Source: JBGPOS01 sp041488155
GTDB lineage: Bacteria > Chloroflexota > Dehalococcoidia > Tepidiformales > Tepidiformaceae
Assembly (NCBI GenBank): GCA_041488155.1
Contig: JBGPOS010000010.1
Span: 8,083 to 72,082 of the forward strand
Direction: 5' to 3'
Length of the DNA: 64,000 nucleotides
The notes beneath the pieces were generated by a model that had not been told where the DNA came from, ran no database searches, and saw nothing but the letters and a program-made list of their open reading frames with translations. Shown in pieces: positions 1 through 7,362 of this stretch (positions are counted from its first letter, which is position 1; every line of letters begins with the position of its first letter). The position numbers and the translations under genes were made by a program.

Positions 1-353
1 CCGCCTTCGACGCCTTCCGCTCCATCTTCCCGGCGGGGACGGTGTCCGGGGCACCGAAGGTACGGGCGATGGAGATCATCGCCGAACTGGAAGGCGAGCG
101 GCGGGGCGTCTACGCCGGGGCGGTGGGCTACGCCAGCTTCGCAGGCAGCCTCGACACGTGCATCGCTATCCGGACAATGGTGATGAAGGACGGGGTTGCC
201 TACCTCCAGGCGGGCGGGGGAATCGTCTATGACTCCGTGCCTGCCACCGAGTACCAGGAGAGCATGAACAAGATGCGCGCCCTCAACCGGGCGATCGACC
301 AGGCCGAAATCGCGGCGGCGGAGCTGCGCACCGGCAGCCTGGGGTACGGCTAG
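1..353 (+). CDS. trpE: Anthranilate synthase component I, C-terminal end (partial)
   Basis: This is the last 116 residues of the chorismate-binding subunit that makes anthranilate with TrpG and glutamine-derived ammonia. The reading frame enters the window open, with codons starting at base 3. The visible part begins AFDAFRSIFPAGTVSGAPK, the signature of the chorismate-binding fold, followed by a RAMEIIAELE segment and the GAVGYASF stretch typical of this family. The rest of the gene, its promoter and any leader lie outside the window. It is separated by one base from the next gene, so it opens the trp operon seen here. The identity is secure, although related chorismate enzymes such as PabB share the motif. 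The trpGDCFBA context decides for TrpE. Confidence 0.95.
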   Translation, partial: AFDAFRSIFPAGTVSGAPKVRAMEIIAELEGERRGVYAGAVGYASFAGSLDTCIAIRTMVMKDGVAYLQAGGGIVYDSVPATEYQESMNKMRALNRAIDQAEIAAAELRTGSLGYG

Positions 354-354
354 G

Positions 355-801
355 ATGTCGCTCCGGACCAAGCGCGGCGGGGAGAGCGTCTCTGTCGTCC
401 TCTGGGACGGGGAGCGGGTCTTGCTGGTGCGGCGCGGCGGGGGCGGGCTCTTTCCTCGCACCTGGACCTTGCCGGGCGGCCCTCTGCAGCCGCCCGAGAC
501 GCCTCCAGTCGCTGCGCGCCGCATCGCTCGGGATCTCCTCAAGGTGGGAGCGGGGGACACGCGGCTGCTGCGCCGGCTGCCCCAACCGTCGCCGTTCAGG
601 GACGAACGCGGGCCGGACACGGTGGTGCAACTCGTTTCGTGGGAAGGAGAGCCTTCTGGGCGGACGGCTTCGTGGGATGGCTGCGGCTGGTTCTCGTTGG
701 ACGGCCTGGGCGAGCTTCGAATGTTTCGTGAGGCGCGCGAGGAGATCGTCGAACTTTGCGAGGGCATTAGCCTGCCAGCGCCAGCCGGGGTACGACCGTG
801 A
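355..801 (+). CDS. Nudix-like protein with degenerate catalytic motif (first of three)
   Basis: The 148-residue protein has the look of a Nudix fold: a beta-strand VVLWDGERVLLVRR, then WTLPGGPL, then a helix where the Nudix box should be. In the family box GX5EX7REUXEEXGU the glycine G42 and E48 are present and R56 fits. The metal-binding glutamates are replaced: the E after R56 is I57, and the EE pair is D60-L61. Hydrolase activity is therefore doubtful, and a binding or regulatory role is an inference. It starts two bases after the trpE stop and overlaps the next gene by four bases, so it is probably co-translated with trp genes. I cannot name a substrate. Confidence 0.6.
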   Translation: MSLRTKRGGESVSVVLWDGERVLLVRRGGGGLFPRTWTLPGGPLQPPETPPVAARRIARDLLKVGAGDTRLLRRLPQPSPFRDERGPDTVVQLVSWEGEPSGRTASWDGCGWFSLDGLGELRMFREAREEIVELCEGISLPAPAGVRP

Positions 802-1190
802 GCGACGCTCGTCCGGAGTGCGTGTACGGCATCCTGGTGAAGGACGGGCGCATCTTTCTCGCCGACTATCCGGGTGGGTGCGGGCTCCCGGGCGGGGTCT
901 TCCCTCCGCTGGCCGACGACCGCAAGGGCGAACTACGGGCCCACCTGTTCGACCAGCTCGGGATAGTGGCGAGGGCCATTTGGGCGCAGGGGGCGTTCCT
1001 CTACCAGCACCCAGGGGAGCGAGTGGAGCGCTTTTCCGGCTTCTACACGGTGTGGGAGTGGGACGGCGATGTTGCCGAGGGCCTGGGGCGCTGGCTCGAT
1101 GAGGGAGCTCTGGCGTTAGTCCGGATCCCGCCGTCTGTGCGCATCCTCCTGCTCAGCGTGCTGGCTACGCTCGCCCTGAGGACGACATGA
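798..1190 (+). CDS. Nudix-like protein with degenerate catalytic motif (second of three)
   Basis: This 130-residue protein starts at a GTG overlapping the previous stop by four bases. It shares the layout of its two neighbours: a strand YGILVKDGRIFLADY, then GLPGGVFPPL and an amphipathic helix RAHLFDQLGI. The expected Nudix glutamates are absent: A39 stands in the first E position, and the RE-x-x-EE part reads RAHLFD. The C-terminal tail, IRILLLS-like and rich in leucine, is hydrophobic and may be a helix rather than a membrane anchor. Function is unknown. Its place between two related proteins inside the trp operon suggests the three arose by duplication and act together, which is an inference. 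Confidence 0.55.
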   Translation: MSDARPECVYGILVKDGRIFLADYPGGCGLPGGVFPPLADDRKGELRAHLFDQLGIVARAIWAQGAFLYQHPGERVERFSGFYTVWEWDGDVAEGLGRWLDEGALALVRIPPSVRILLLSVLATLALRTT

Positions 1191-2035
1191 AGCAGCACAT
1201 CCACCTGGCGGCCATCGTCCTGCGTGACGATTGCATGTTCCTCGTGCGGCCCGCGCCTGACGCCCCGTGGGAGTTGCCGGGGGGGCCTCTGCTCGCCAGC
1301 CATGCTGACGTGGACGCCGGCATGGACGCGATCCTCTCGGCGCTTTGGGTCAACGCGCCGGCGATCGAGGACGACTTCGTCCGGACGATTTACCTCCCCG
1401 CAGAGGAAGGTCAGACCGTCTACAACATCTACGCACCGAGCGAATGGACGGGCGAGCCTGTGGCGGAGGGCGCGGGGACGGGCTGGTTTGGGCTCGAAGC
1501 GATCGAGGCGATGGCGATGGATGAGGTCGTCCGCCAGGCGGTGCTCGAAGAGTTCGGCCTGCGGGCGCCAATCGATGAGAGCAATCGGATCCTCGAAGCG
1601 CTAGGCGGGGCGTTCGTGCCAGAGCAGTCCGGCAGGGTCCCGGCGCTGCGCGGGCGCGCGGGTGGACTCGACGTCCTTGGGACGCTTACCGGGGGCGACC
1701 CGGCTGCAGTCGAGGCCCGGCCCTACCGCCAGTACCCCGAGCTGGCCGGCGATGTGGTCGAGGCGATCGGCAACTTCTGGACGGGTCCGGCAGTGGACCG
1801 CCGGACGAAGAGCCTCCAGGTGGTGGCGATGCTTGCAGCCCAAGGCGGCAGGTCCGGGCCGCTGCGATCCCACATCAACGGTGCGCTCAACCACGGCGCC
1901 AGCCCCGATCAGGTGATTGAAACGCTGCGCATGGTAGCGATCTATGCCGGATTCCCCGCAGCACTCGAAGCGTGGCCGGTGATGGAAGAGGTCTTCGCGA
2001 CGCGCAACATCGCGCGGCCTGGGAAGCTCGAATGA
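1187..2035 (+). CDS. Nudix-like / carboxymuconolactone decarboxylase fusion (third of three)
   Basis: The 282-residue protein has two parts. Residues 1-125 resemble the two upstream Nudix-like proteins (AAIVLRDDCMFLVR, then WELPGGPLL) but carry no REUXEE motif, so the hydrolase site is missing. Residues about 185-275 are a carboxymuconolactone decarboxylase (CMD) domain, recognisable by RRTKSLQVVAMLAAQG, a central RSHINGALNHG and the closing AIYAGFPAALEAW. CMD family members include gamma-carboxymuconolactone decarboxylases and AhpD-like peroxidase partners. No CxxC is present here, so an AhpD-like redox role is unlikely. The gene overlaps both neighbours by four bases. The combination of domains is unfamiliar to me. 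Confidence 0.65.
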   Translation: MKQHIHLAAIVLRDDCMFLVRPAPDAPWELPGGPLLASHADVDAGMDAILSALWVNAPAIEDDFVRTIYLPAEEGQTVYNIYAPSEWTGEPVAEGAGTGWFGLEAIEAMAMDEVVRQAVLEEFGLRAPIDESNRILEALGGAFVPEQSGRVPALRGRAGGLDVLGTLTGGDPAAVEARPYRQYPELAGDVVEAIGNFWTGPAVDRRTKSLQVVAMLAAQGGRSGPLRSHINGALNHGASPDQVIETLRMVAIYAGFPAALEAWPVMEEVFATRNIARPGKLE

Positions 2036-2694
2036 CGGCAATCCTCTGGGACCTGGACGACACCCTGCTGGATACGCTTCCATCCCGGATGCGCTCGCTC
2101 GCCCACGCCTACGAGACTTGCCTGGGAACGCGCACCGACCCGCTGGCTCTCTGGCGATCGCATCGCGGACACACCCTTGAAGAACTCGGGCAGCGCCTGA
2201 TGGGTGACGACTACCGGCGGTTTACTTCGGTGTATCGCGAGCACTATTACGGCGCACCTCGCGACATCCGTCCCTACGAAGGAATCCGCGAGGTGCTTGC
2301 CCAATGCCTTGAGGCGGGCGTGCCGATGGCCGTTGTCACTTCCAAAACGTCGTGGGGAGCCACCGAAGAACTCGGACAGACGGGTATCCTCGAGTTCTTC
2401 CAGGCTGTTGTTGGCCACGACGACACCGAGAGCCACAAGCCCGACCCTGAGCCGATCTTCGAAGCCCTGTCGCGCATGTGCCTCGACGACCCGGCGATGG
2501 TCGCGTTCGTCGGGGACAGCCCGGCGGATATCTTCGCGGCGCACAACGCTGGCTGCCTTTCGATCGCGGCGACGTGGGGGACCCTCGACGAGGAACTGCT
2601 GCGCGACGCCGCGCCTCAGCACCTCGCCCGGCACCCCGCGGATGTGCTCAGCCTGTTCTTCGCCCACGCGAACGGGAAGGGAGGGGCGGCTTGA
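2032..2694 (+). CDS. HAD-superfamily phosphatase (phosphoglycolate phosphatase-like)
   Basis: The 220-residue protein carries all four HAD motifs. Motif I is WDLDDTLLDT with the nucleophile D7 and acid D9, motif II is AVVTSKT, motif III is the lysine of HKPDPEP, and motif IV is FVGDSPAD. A helical cap lies between motifs I and II, as in phosphoglycolate phosphatase (Gph/PpaX). The start is the ATG at 2032, which overlaps the upstream stop in an ATGA; a longer frame further upstream lies inside the previous gene. The substrate is not predictable from sequence. Its presence in a trp operon could mean housecleaning of a phosphorylated intermediate, but that is a guess. Confidence 0.85.
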   Translation: MTAILWDLDDTLLDTLPSRMRSLAHAYETCLGTRTDPLALWRSHRGHTLEELGQRLMGDDYRRFTSVYREHYYGAPRDIRPYEGIREVLAQCLEAGVPMAVVTSKTSWGATEELGQTGILEFFQAVVGHDDTESHKPDPEPIFEALSRMCLDDPAMVAFVGDSPADIFAAHNAGCLSIAATWGTLDEELLRDAAPQHLARHPADVLSLFFAHANGKGGAA

Positions 2695-3014
2695 CGACCC
2701 TGGCGAAGCACGTCGCCCATCTCGGGGTGCGTTTTTATCGAGTCCGAGGCGTGGATCTCGTGCTTGTGCCGCTGGTGCGGGAGGCGGCGTCGTTCACGCG
2801 CATGGCGGGCGACGGCTATTTCCTGGTGGCAATCATGGGTGAGCCGGGCACGAGTTACCCGCTTGACCTGCGGTCGAGCGTTTCGTTTGAGCCGGATTAT
2901 CTCGCGCGCAAGCTGAAGCTCGACCGGAGGGGCTACGGCGTCACCCCCGAAGAACTGGCGACCGCCCTTCGAGAAGTGGTCGCCGACCTGGACACGGAGG
3001 AGGCCCTCGACTGA
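2691..3014 (+). CDS. Conserved-looking protein of unknown function in trp operon
   Basis: This 107-residue protein starts at a TTG that overlaps the HAD stop by four bases, and its TGA overlaps the trpG ATG by one base. Translational coupling is therefore tight on both sides. I do not recognise the family. The protein opens with a mixed hydrophobic segment (GVRFYRVRGVDLVLVPL), has a loop with GEPGTSYPLDL, and ends in an acidic helix (LREVVADLDTEEALD). There is no signal peptide, cysteine or obvious catalytic motif. Being wedged directly before trpG suggests a link to anthranilate synthesis or its control, but this is inference only. Confidence 0.7.
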   Translation: MTTLAKHVAHLGVRFYRVRGVDLVLVPLVREAASFTRMAGDGYFLVAIMGEPGTSYPLDLRSSVSFEPDYLARKLKLDRRGYGVTPEELATALREVVADLDTEEALD

Positions 3015-3595
3015 TGGTCACGCTGCTCATCGATAACTACGACAGCTTCACGTACAACCTCTACCAGTACCTCGCGGAGATGGGGGCCGATGTCGTCGTG
3101 TATCGCAACGACCAGGTGACGATTGAGGAGTGCCGGCGGCTGGCGCCCGACCACGTGGTCATTTCGCCGGGCCCCGGAGACCCCGACGATGCGGGCATTT
3201 CGCGGGACGTTATCCGCGAGTTCGCGGGGAAGGTGCCCGTTTTGGGAGTCTGCCTCGGCCACCAGTGCATCTACGACATCTACGGCGGCACCGTCGCTGG
3301 CGCGGGCGAGATTAAGCATGGGAAGACCTCGACTATCCATCACGACGGGCGGGGCGTTTTCGCCGGCCTTCCCAACGACTTCCACGCCGTCCGCTACCAT
3401 TCGCTGGCGGGGACGCCGGACACCCAACCGAAGGATCTTGACGTCACGGCGAAGTCGGAGAGCGGCGTCATCATGGGGGTACGCCACAAGGAGTTGACGG
3501 TGGAGGGGGTCCAGTTCCACCCCGAGTCGATCGCGACCGAGCACGGCAAGGAGCTGTTGGCGAACTTCCTGGCCCTGGAGGGCGGCAGATGGTGA
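3014..3595 (+). CDS. trpG: Anthranilate synthase component II (glutamine amidotransferase)
   Basis: TrpG hydrolyses glutamine and passes ammonia to TrpE. The 193-residue length is typical of a stand-alone class I amidotransferase subunit. The N-terminus LLIDNYDSFTYNL is the family signature, the oxyanion loop is SPGPGDP, and the catalytic triad is visible as C80 in GVCLGHQ, with H169 and E171 in QFHPES. In many bacteria the same subunit also serves PabB in folate synthesis, and no separate pabA is seen here. The gene overlaps trpD by seven bases. Confidence 0.96.
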   Translation: MVTLLIDNYDSFTYNLYQYLAEMGADVVVYRNDQVTIEECRRLAPDHVVISPGPGDPDDAGISRDVIREFAGKVPVLGVCLGHQCIYDIYGGTVAGAGEIKHGKTSTIHHDGRGVFAGLPNDFHAVRYHSLAGTPDTQPKDLDVTAKSESGVIMGVRHKELTVEGVQFHPESIATEHGKELLANFLALEGGRW

Positions 3596-4608
3596 TGCAG
3601 GACGTCATCCGGTCGCTCGTCGAGCAGGGCTCAATCGACGGAGGCCAGGCAGCGGCGGCGATGGAAGCGATCATGACGGGGTCGGCGACGCCCGCTCAGA
3701 TCGGCGCCTTCCTGGCGGCGCTCCGGATCCGGGGAGAAACGGCCGAAGTCATCGCCGCCTGCTCGCGCGTCATGCAATCACACGCGGAGCCGGTGCCGAT
3801 CGAAGACGTAATCGACATCTGCGGCACCGGCGGCGACGGGATCGACACGTTCAACGTCTCCACGGCAGCGGGGTTCGTGGTGGCAGCGGCGGGCGGGCGG
3901 GTTGCAAAGCACGGTAACCGGGCGATGTCGTCGCGATGCGGTAGCGCCGACATCCTCGAGGCGCTAGGGGCGCGCACCGATTTGAGCGGCGAGCAGGCCG
4001 CGCGGGCGATCGAGAGTTGCGGCTTCGCATTTCTGTTCGCACAGCGTTTCCACCCTGCCATGCGGCACGTCGCGGGGCCGCGGCGGGAGCTCGGCATCCG
4101 CACCCTGTTCAACATGCTCGGGCCGTTGACGAACCCGGCGAAGCCGCGCGGCCAGCTCGCTGGCGTGGGGGCGCTCAACCTCGCGCCGTTGATGGCGGAG
4201 GCGTTGCTTCTTCGAGGGATGCATCGGGCGATGGTGGTGCATTCTGCCGATGGACTCGACGAAATCAGCCCGTCGGGCGTGACGCACACCTGGATGATCG
4301 CGGACGGGGGGATCGAGCAGCGCGGTATCCGGCCAGCCGACTTCGGGCTACCGGAGCACCCGCTTGCGACCGTGCTTGGCGGGGCGCCGGATGAGAACGC
4401 GGGGAAGCTGCTCGGTGTGCTCGACGGCGCCGAAGGCCCGGTGACCGACTTCGTCCTGCTCAACGCCGGGGCCGCGTGCTACGTGGCGGGGCTCGCACCC
4501 GACCTCGAGTCGGGCGCAAGGCTTTCGGCTGAAGCGATCGCTTCTGGCAGGGCACGAGAGGTACTCGATCAGTACGTGGCGCTGACGCAGGAGCTGGCCG
4601 GTGGCTGA
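3589..4608 (+). CDS. trpD: Anthranilate phosphoribosyltransferase
   Basis: TrpD transfers phosphoribosyl from PRPP to anthranilate, the second step of the branch. The 339-residue protein has the usual length. Its PRPP and metal-binding features are visible: CGTGGD at residues 78-83, NVSTAAGFVVAAAG following it, and KHGNR at 107-111. The start used overlaps the end of trpG by seven bases. The helical N-terminal domain and the large alpha/beta domain follow in the normal order. Thymidine phosphorylase is a distant relative but lacks the CGTGGD arrangement found here. Confidence 0.96.
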   Translation: MVMQDVIRSLVEQGSIDGGQAAAAMEAIMTGSATPAQIGAFLAALRIRGETAEVIAACSRVMQSHAEPVPIEDVIDICGTGGDGIDTFNVSTAAGFVVAAAGGRVAKHGNRAMSSRCGSADILEALGARTDLSGEQAARAIESCGFAFLFAQRFHPAMRHVAGPRRELGIRTLFNMLGPLTNPAKPRGQLAGVGALNLAPLMAEALLLRGMHRAMVVHSADGLDEISPSGVTHTWMIADGGIEQRGIRPADFGLPEHPLATVLGGAPDENAGKLLGVLDGAEGPVTDFVLLNAGAACYVAGLAPDLESGARLSAEAIASGRAREVLDQYVALTQELAGG

Positions 4609-5407
4609 AGCGACCATCCTGGAGACGATCGTGGCCCAGCGGCGAGAGGACGTGCGGGCCGCGAGGGCTGCAACCCCTGTCGCCACGCTGAGAGCGATGG
4701 CGGCTGAAGGGCCGGCTGTGATCGGCTTCGGGACGCGCCTGCGAGCGGCCGCACCGATGGCAGTGATCGCGGAGATTAAACGGGCCTCGCCAAGCAAGGG
4801 CGACATCGCCCCGGGAATTGACGCCGCTGCCCAGGCCGCGTGCTATGCGGCGGGCGGAGCGGCAGCGATTTCCGTGCTCACCGAACCCTCATGGTTCAAG
4901 GGTTCCCTGGCCGACATGCGCGCCGTGCGCGATGCGGTCGATGGCCTGGGGGGCGGCCGCCCGGCGATCCTTCGCAAGGACTTCATCGTCGATGACTACC
5001 AGGTGCTGGAAGCGCGCGCCTACGGAGCGGACGCGGTGCTGCTCATCGTCGCGTGTCTCGATCAACCGGCGCTCGAACGACTCCTCGCCTGCACTGACGC
5101 GTTGGGGATGGAAGCGCTGGTCGAGGTGAACAATGCCGCCGAGATGGAGCGTGCTGTCCAGGCCGGCGCCGCCGTCATAGGCATCAACAACCGCGACCTC
5201 CGAAGCTTCACCGTGGATCTCGCGACCACGGACCGGCTCGCCGGGCTTGTGCCGCCGGGGACGCTGCTGGCGGCCCTGAGCGGCATCAGCACGCGCGCCG
5301 ACGTCGAGCGTTTTGCCCGGGTGGGCGCGAGCGCCGTGCTCGTGGGCGAAGCGTTGATGGCAGCGGCCGACCCGGCCGCCATGATCCGGGAGCTGACGGG
5401 TTCATGA
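4601..5407 (+). CDS. trpC: Indole-3-glycerol phosphate synthase
   Basis: TrpC closes the ring of CdRP to indole-3-glycerol phosphate. The 268-residue protein is a TIM barrel with the family hallmark IAEIKRASPSKGDI, a catalytic-lysine segment LRKDFIVDDYQ, and the INNRDL strand followed by SGI and GEALM phosphate-binding loops. It begins at a GTG overlapping the trpD stop by eight bases and ends overlapping trpF by four. TrpC and TrpF are separate proteins here, unlike the fused enzyme of enteric bacteria. Confidence 0.96.
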   Translation: MAEATILETIVAQRREDVRAARAATPVATLRAMAAEGPAVIGFGTRLRAAAPMAVIAEIKRASPSKGDIAPGIDAAAQAACYAAGGAAAISVLTEPSWFKGSLADMRAVRDAVDGLGGGRPAILRKDFIVDDYQVLEARAYGADAVLLIVACLDQPALERLLACTDALGMEALVEVNNAAEMERAVQAGAAVIGINNRDLRSFTVDLATTDRLAGLVPPGTLLAALSGISTRADVERFARVGASAVLVGEALMAAADPAAMIRELTGS

Positions 5408-6147
5408 CGCGCGTCAAGATATGTGGCGTGCGCGATCCCGAAACGGCCCTCGAAGCCGCAAAGGCGGGCGCTGACTTCATCGGACTCATGTTCGCCGAAT
5501 CGAAGCGGCGGGTGACGCCCCAGGAATGCCACGACACGATCGAAGCGCTTCGGGCGGCCAGCCAGCACGGGCCCCTCGCCGCCTTCGATGGACCGGCTCG
5601 GGGCGAGGTCTCGGCGGCCAGCTGGTACGGCGTCTGGAATGATGCGATCGAACAGGCGCTGGCGCGCTGGCGGCCGCTGATCGTCGGCGTGTTCGCGGAC
5701 CAGTCGCTGCACGAGGTGAACGACATCGCCGATGCCGCCGGGCTCGATCTTGTGCAGCTTTCGGGTGGCGAGAACGCTGAGTTCGTGTCCCGGGTCGAGC
5801 GACCCGTGGTCTGGGCTGTGCACGTCGCGGAGGGAATGTCGGCTTACGACATCTACGACAGGGCCGCGGCGGGAACTGCAGCGGGGGTGATGCTCGACAC
5901 CGCTTCAGCGGGGGCCCGCGGCGGCACGGGCGAGTCGTTTGACTGGTCGATCGCGGCCGAGGTGGCGGCACGCTGGCCGATCTTCCTGGCGGGCGGCCTG
6001 ACGCCGGAGAACGTCGGGGCCGCCGTGGAAGCGGTTGGGCCGTGGGCCGTCGACGTTTCCAGCGGCGTCGAGACCAGGGGCAAGAAGGACATGGAGAAGA
6101 TCCGGGCCTTCATCCACGCAGCAAAAGGAGCGGGCGTTGGGCGTTGA
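5404..6147 (+). CDS. trpF: Phosphoribosylanthranilate isomerase with an internal insertion
   Basis: TrpF isomerises PRA to CdRP. The N-terminal KICGVRDPETA with catalytic C7, the GLMFAESKRRV segment, and the C-terminal LDTASAGARGGTGESFDW and GGLTPENV loops identify it, with an aspartate in the LDT motif as expected. The protein is 247 residues, longer than the usual 200 to 210. The extra 30 to 35 residues lie at about positions 46-88, between the second helix and the strand LIVGVFAD. The insertion contains PARGEVSAASWYGVW and no recognised motif. Activity is expected because both catalytic regions are kept. Confidence 0.93.
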   Translation: MTRVKICGVRDPETALEAAKAGADFIGLMFAESKRRVTPQECHDTIEALRAASQHGPLAAFDGPARGEVSAASWYGVWNDAIEQALARWRPLIVGVFADQSLHEVNDIADAAGLDLVQLSGGENAEFVSRVERPVVWAVHVAEGMSAYDIYDRAAAGTAAGVMLDTASAGARGGTGESFDWSIAAEVAARWPIFLAGGLTPENVGAAVEAVGPWAVDVSSGVETRGKKDMEKIRAFIHAAKGAGVGR

Positions 6148-7324
6148 GGGACTGCCATCGCGCTTCGGGGAATTCGGTGGACGCTACGTCCCTGAGGTCC
6201 TGGTTGGCGCCCACGAAGAGCTCGAAGCAGCTTACGAAGCGGCCCGGCGCGACCCGGCGTTCCAGGCAGAGGTCGAATACCTCAACCGCCACTACGTTGG
6301 ACGCCCGACGCCCCTCTACTTCGCCGAGCGGCTGACGCGGGAGTGCGGCGGGGCGCGCATCTGGCTCAAGCGCGAGGACCTTGCGCACACGGGGGCCCAC
6401 AAGATCAACAACGCGGTGGGCCAGGCTCTGCTGGCGCGACGGCTGGGCAAGCCGCGGATCATCGCCGAGACCGGCGCAGGGCAGCACGGGGTCGCCACGG
6501 CGACGGTATGCGCGATGATGAACCTCGAGTGCGTCGTCTACATGGGGACGGAAGACATCAGGCGACAGTCGCTGAACGTGTTCCGGATGAAGATGCTCGG
6601 CGCGACCGTTGTCCCCGTCGATACGGGGAGCCGTACCCTGAAGGACGCAATCAACGAGGCGATGCGGGACTGGGTCACGAACGTCCGCACTACCCATTAC
6701 CTGATCGGTTCTGCCATCGGTCCGCACCCGTTCCCGACCATCGTGCGGGACTTCCAGTCGGTGATCGGCCGGGAGGCGCGGGTACAGATGCTCGAACAGG
6801 CTGGCAAGCTGCCGGACGTGGCGATCGCCTGCGTTGGCGGCGGGAGCAACGCCATCGGGCTCTTCCACCCGTTTCTCGATGACCCGGTGCGGCTGATTGG
6901 GGTCGAGGCCGCGGGCGAAGGCGTCGGAACCGGGAAACACGCCGCGACGCTGGTCGCGGGGCGCCCGGGGGTGCTCCACGGCACGCGCACTTACCTCCTC
7001 CAGGACGCCCACGGTCAGATCCTCGACACGCACAGCATCTCTGCCGGGCTCGACTACCCGGGTGTGGGGCCGGAACACTCGTGGTTGAAGACGACCGAGC
7101 GGGCGGAGTACGTCGCGGTCGACGACCTCCAGGCCCTCGAAGGATTCCAGGCCCTTACGCGAAGCGAGGGCATCATCCCCGCGCTCGAACCTTCGCATGC
7201 GATCTTCCACGCCATGAGGGTTGCGGCTTCGCTGGGGCCCGACCAGGACCTCCTCATCGGGCTCAGCGGCCGCGGGGACAAGGACATGCACACGGTGGCG
7301 GCAGCGCTTGGGGTGACGCTCTGA
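6137..7324 (+). CDS. trpB: Tryptophan synthase beta chain
   Basis: TrpB condenses indole with serine using pyridoxal phosphate. The PLP lysine is K89 in the segment HTGAHKINNAVGQ, and the phosphate-binding GGGSNAIG loop is present further on. The start chosen is the TTG at 6137, because AAAGGAG at 6124-6130 sits six bases upstream and the protein then begins with the conserved RFGEFGGRYVPE region. Longer readings upstream run through trpF. The product is then 395 residues, normal for a TrpB1-type subunit that pairs with TrpA. It overlaps trpF by 11 bases. Confidence 0.95.
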   Translation: MGVEGLPSRFGEFGGRYVPEVLVGAHEELEAAYEAARRDPAFQAEVEYLNRHYVGRPTPLYFAERLTRECGGARIWLKREDLAHTGAHKINNAVGQALLARRLGKPRIIAETGAGQHGVATATVCAMMNLECVVYMGTEDIRRQSLNVFRMKMLGATVVPVDTGSRTLKDAINEAMRDWVTNVRTTHYLIGSAIGPHPFPTIVRDFQSVIGREARVQMLEQAGKLPDVAIACVGGGSNAIGLFHPFLDDPVRLIGVEAAGEGVGTGKHAATLVAGRPGVLHGTRTYLLQDAHGQILDTHSISAGLDYPGVGPEHSWLKTTERAEYVAVDDLQALEGFQALTRSEGIIPALEPSHAIFHAMRVAASLGPDQDLLIGLSGRGDKDMHTVAAALGVTL

Positions 7325-7362
7325 CCTCCACGGGGGTGGCCGGAGCCGCGCGGCTTCGCCCC

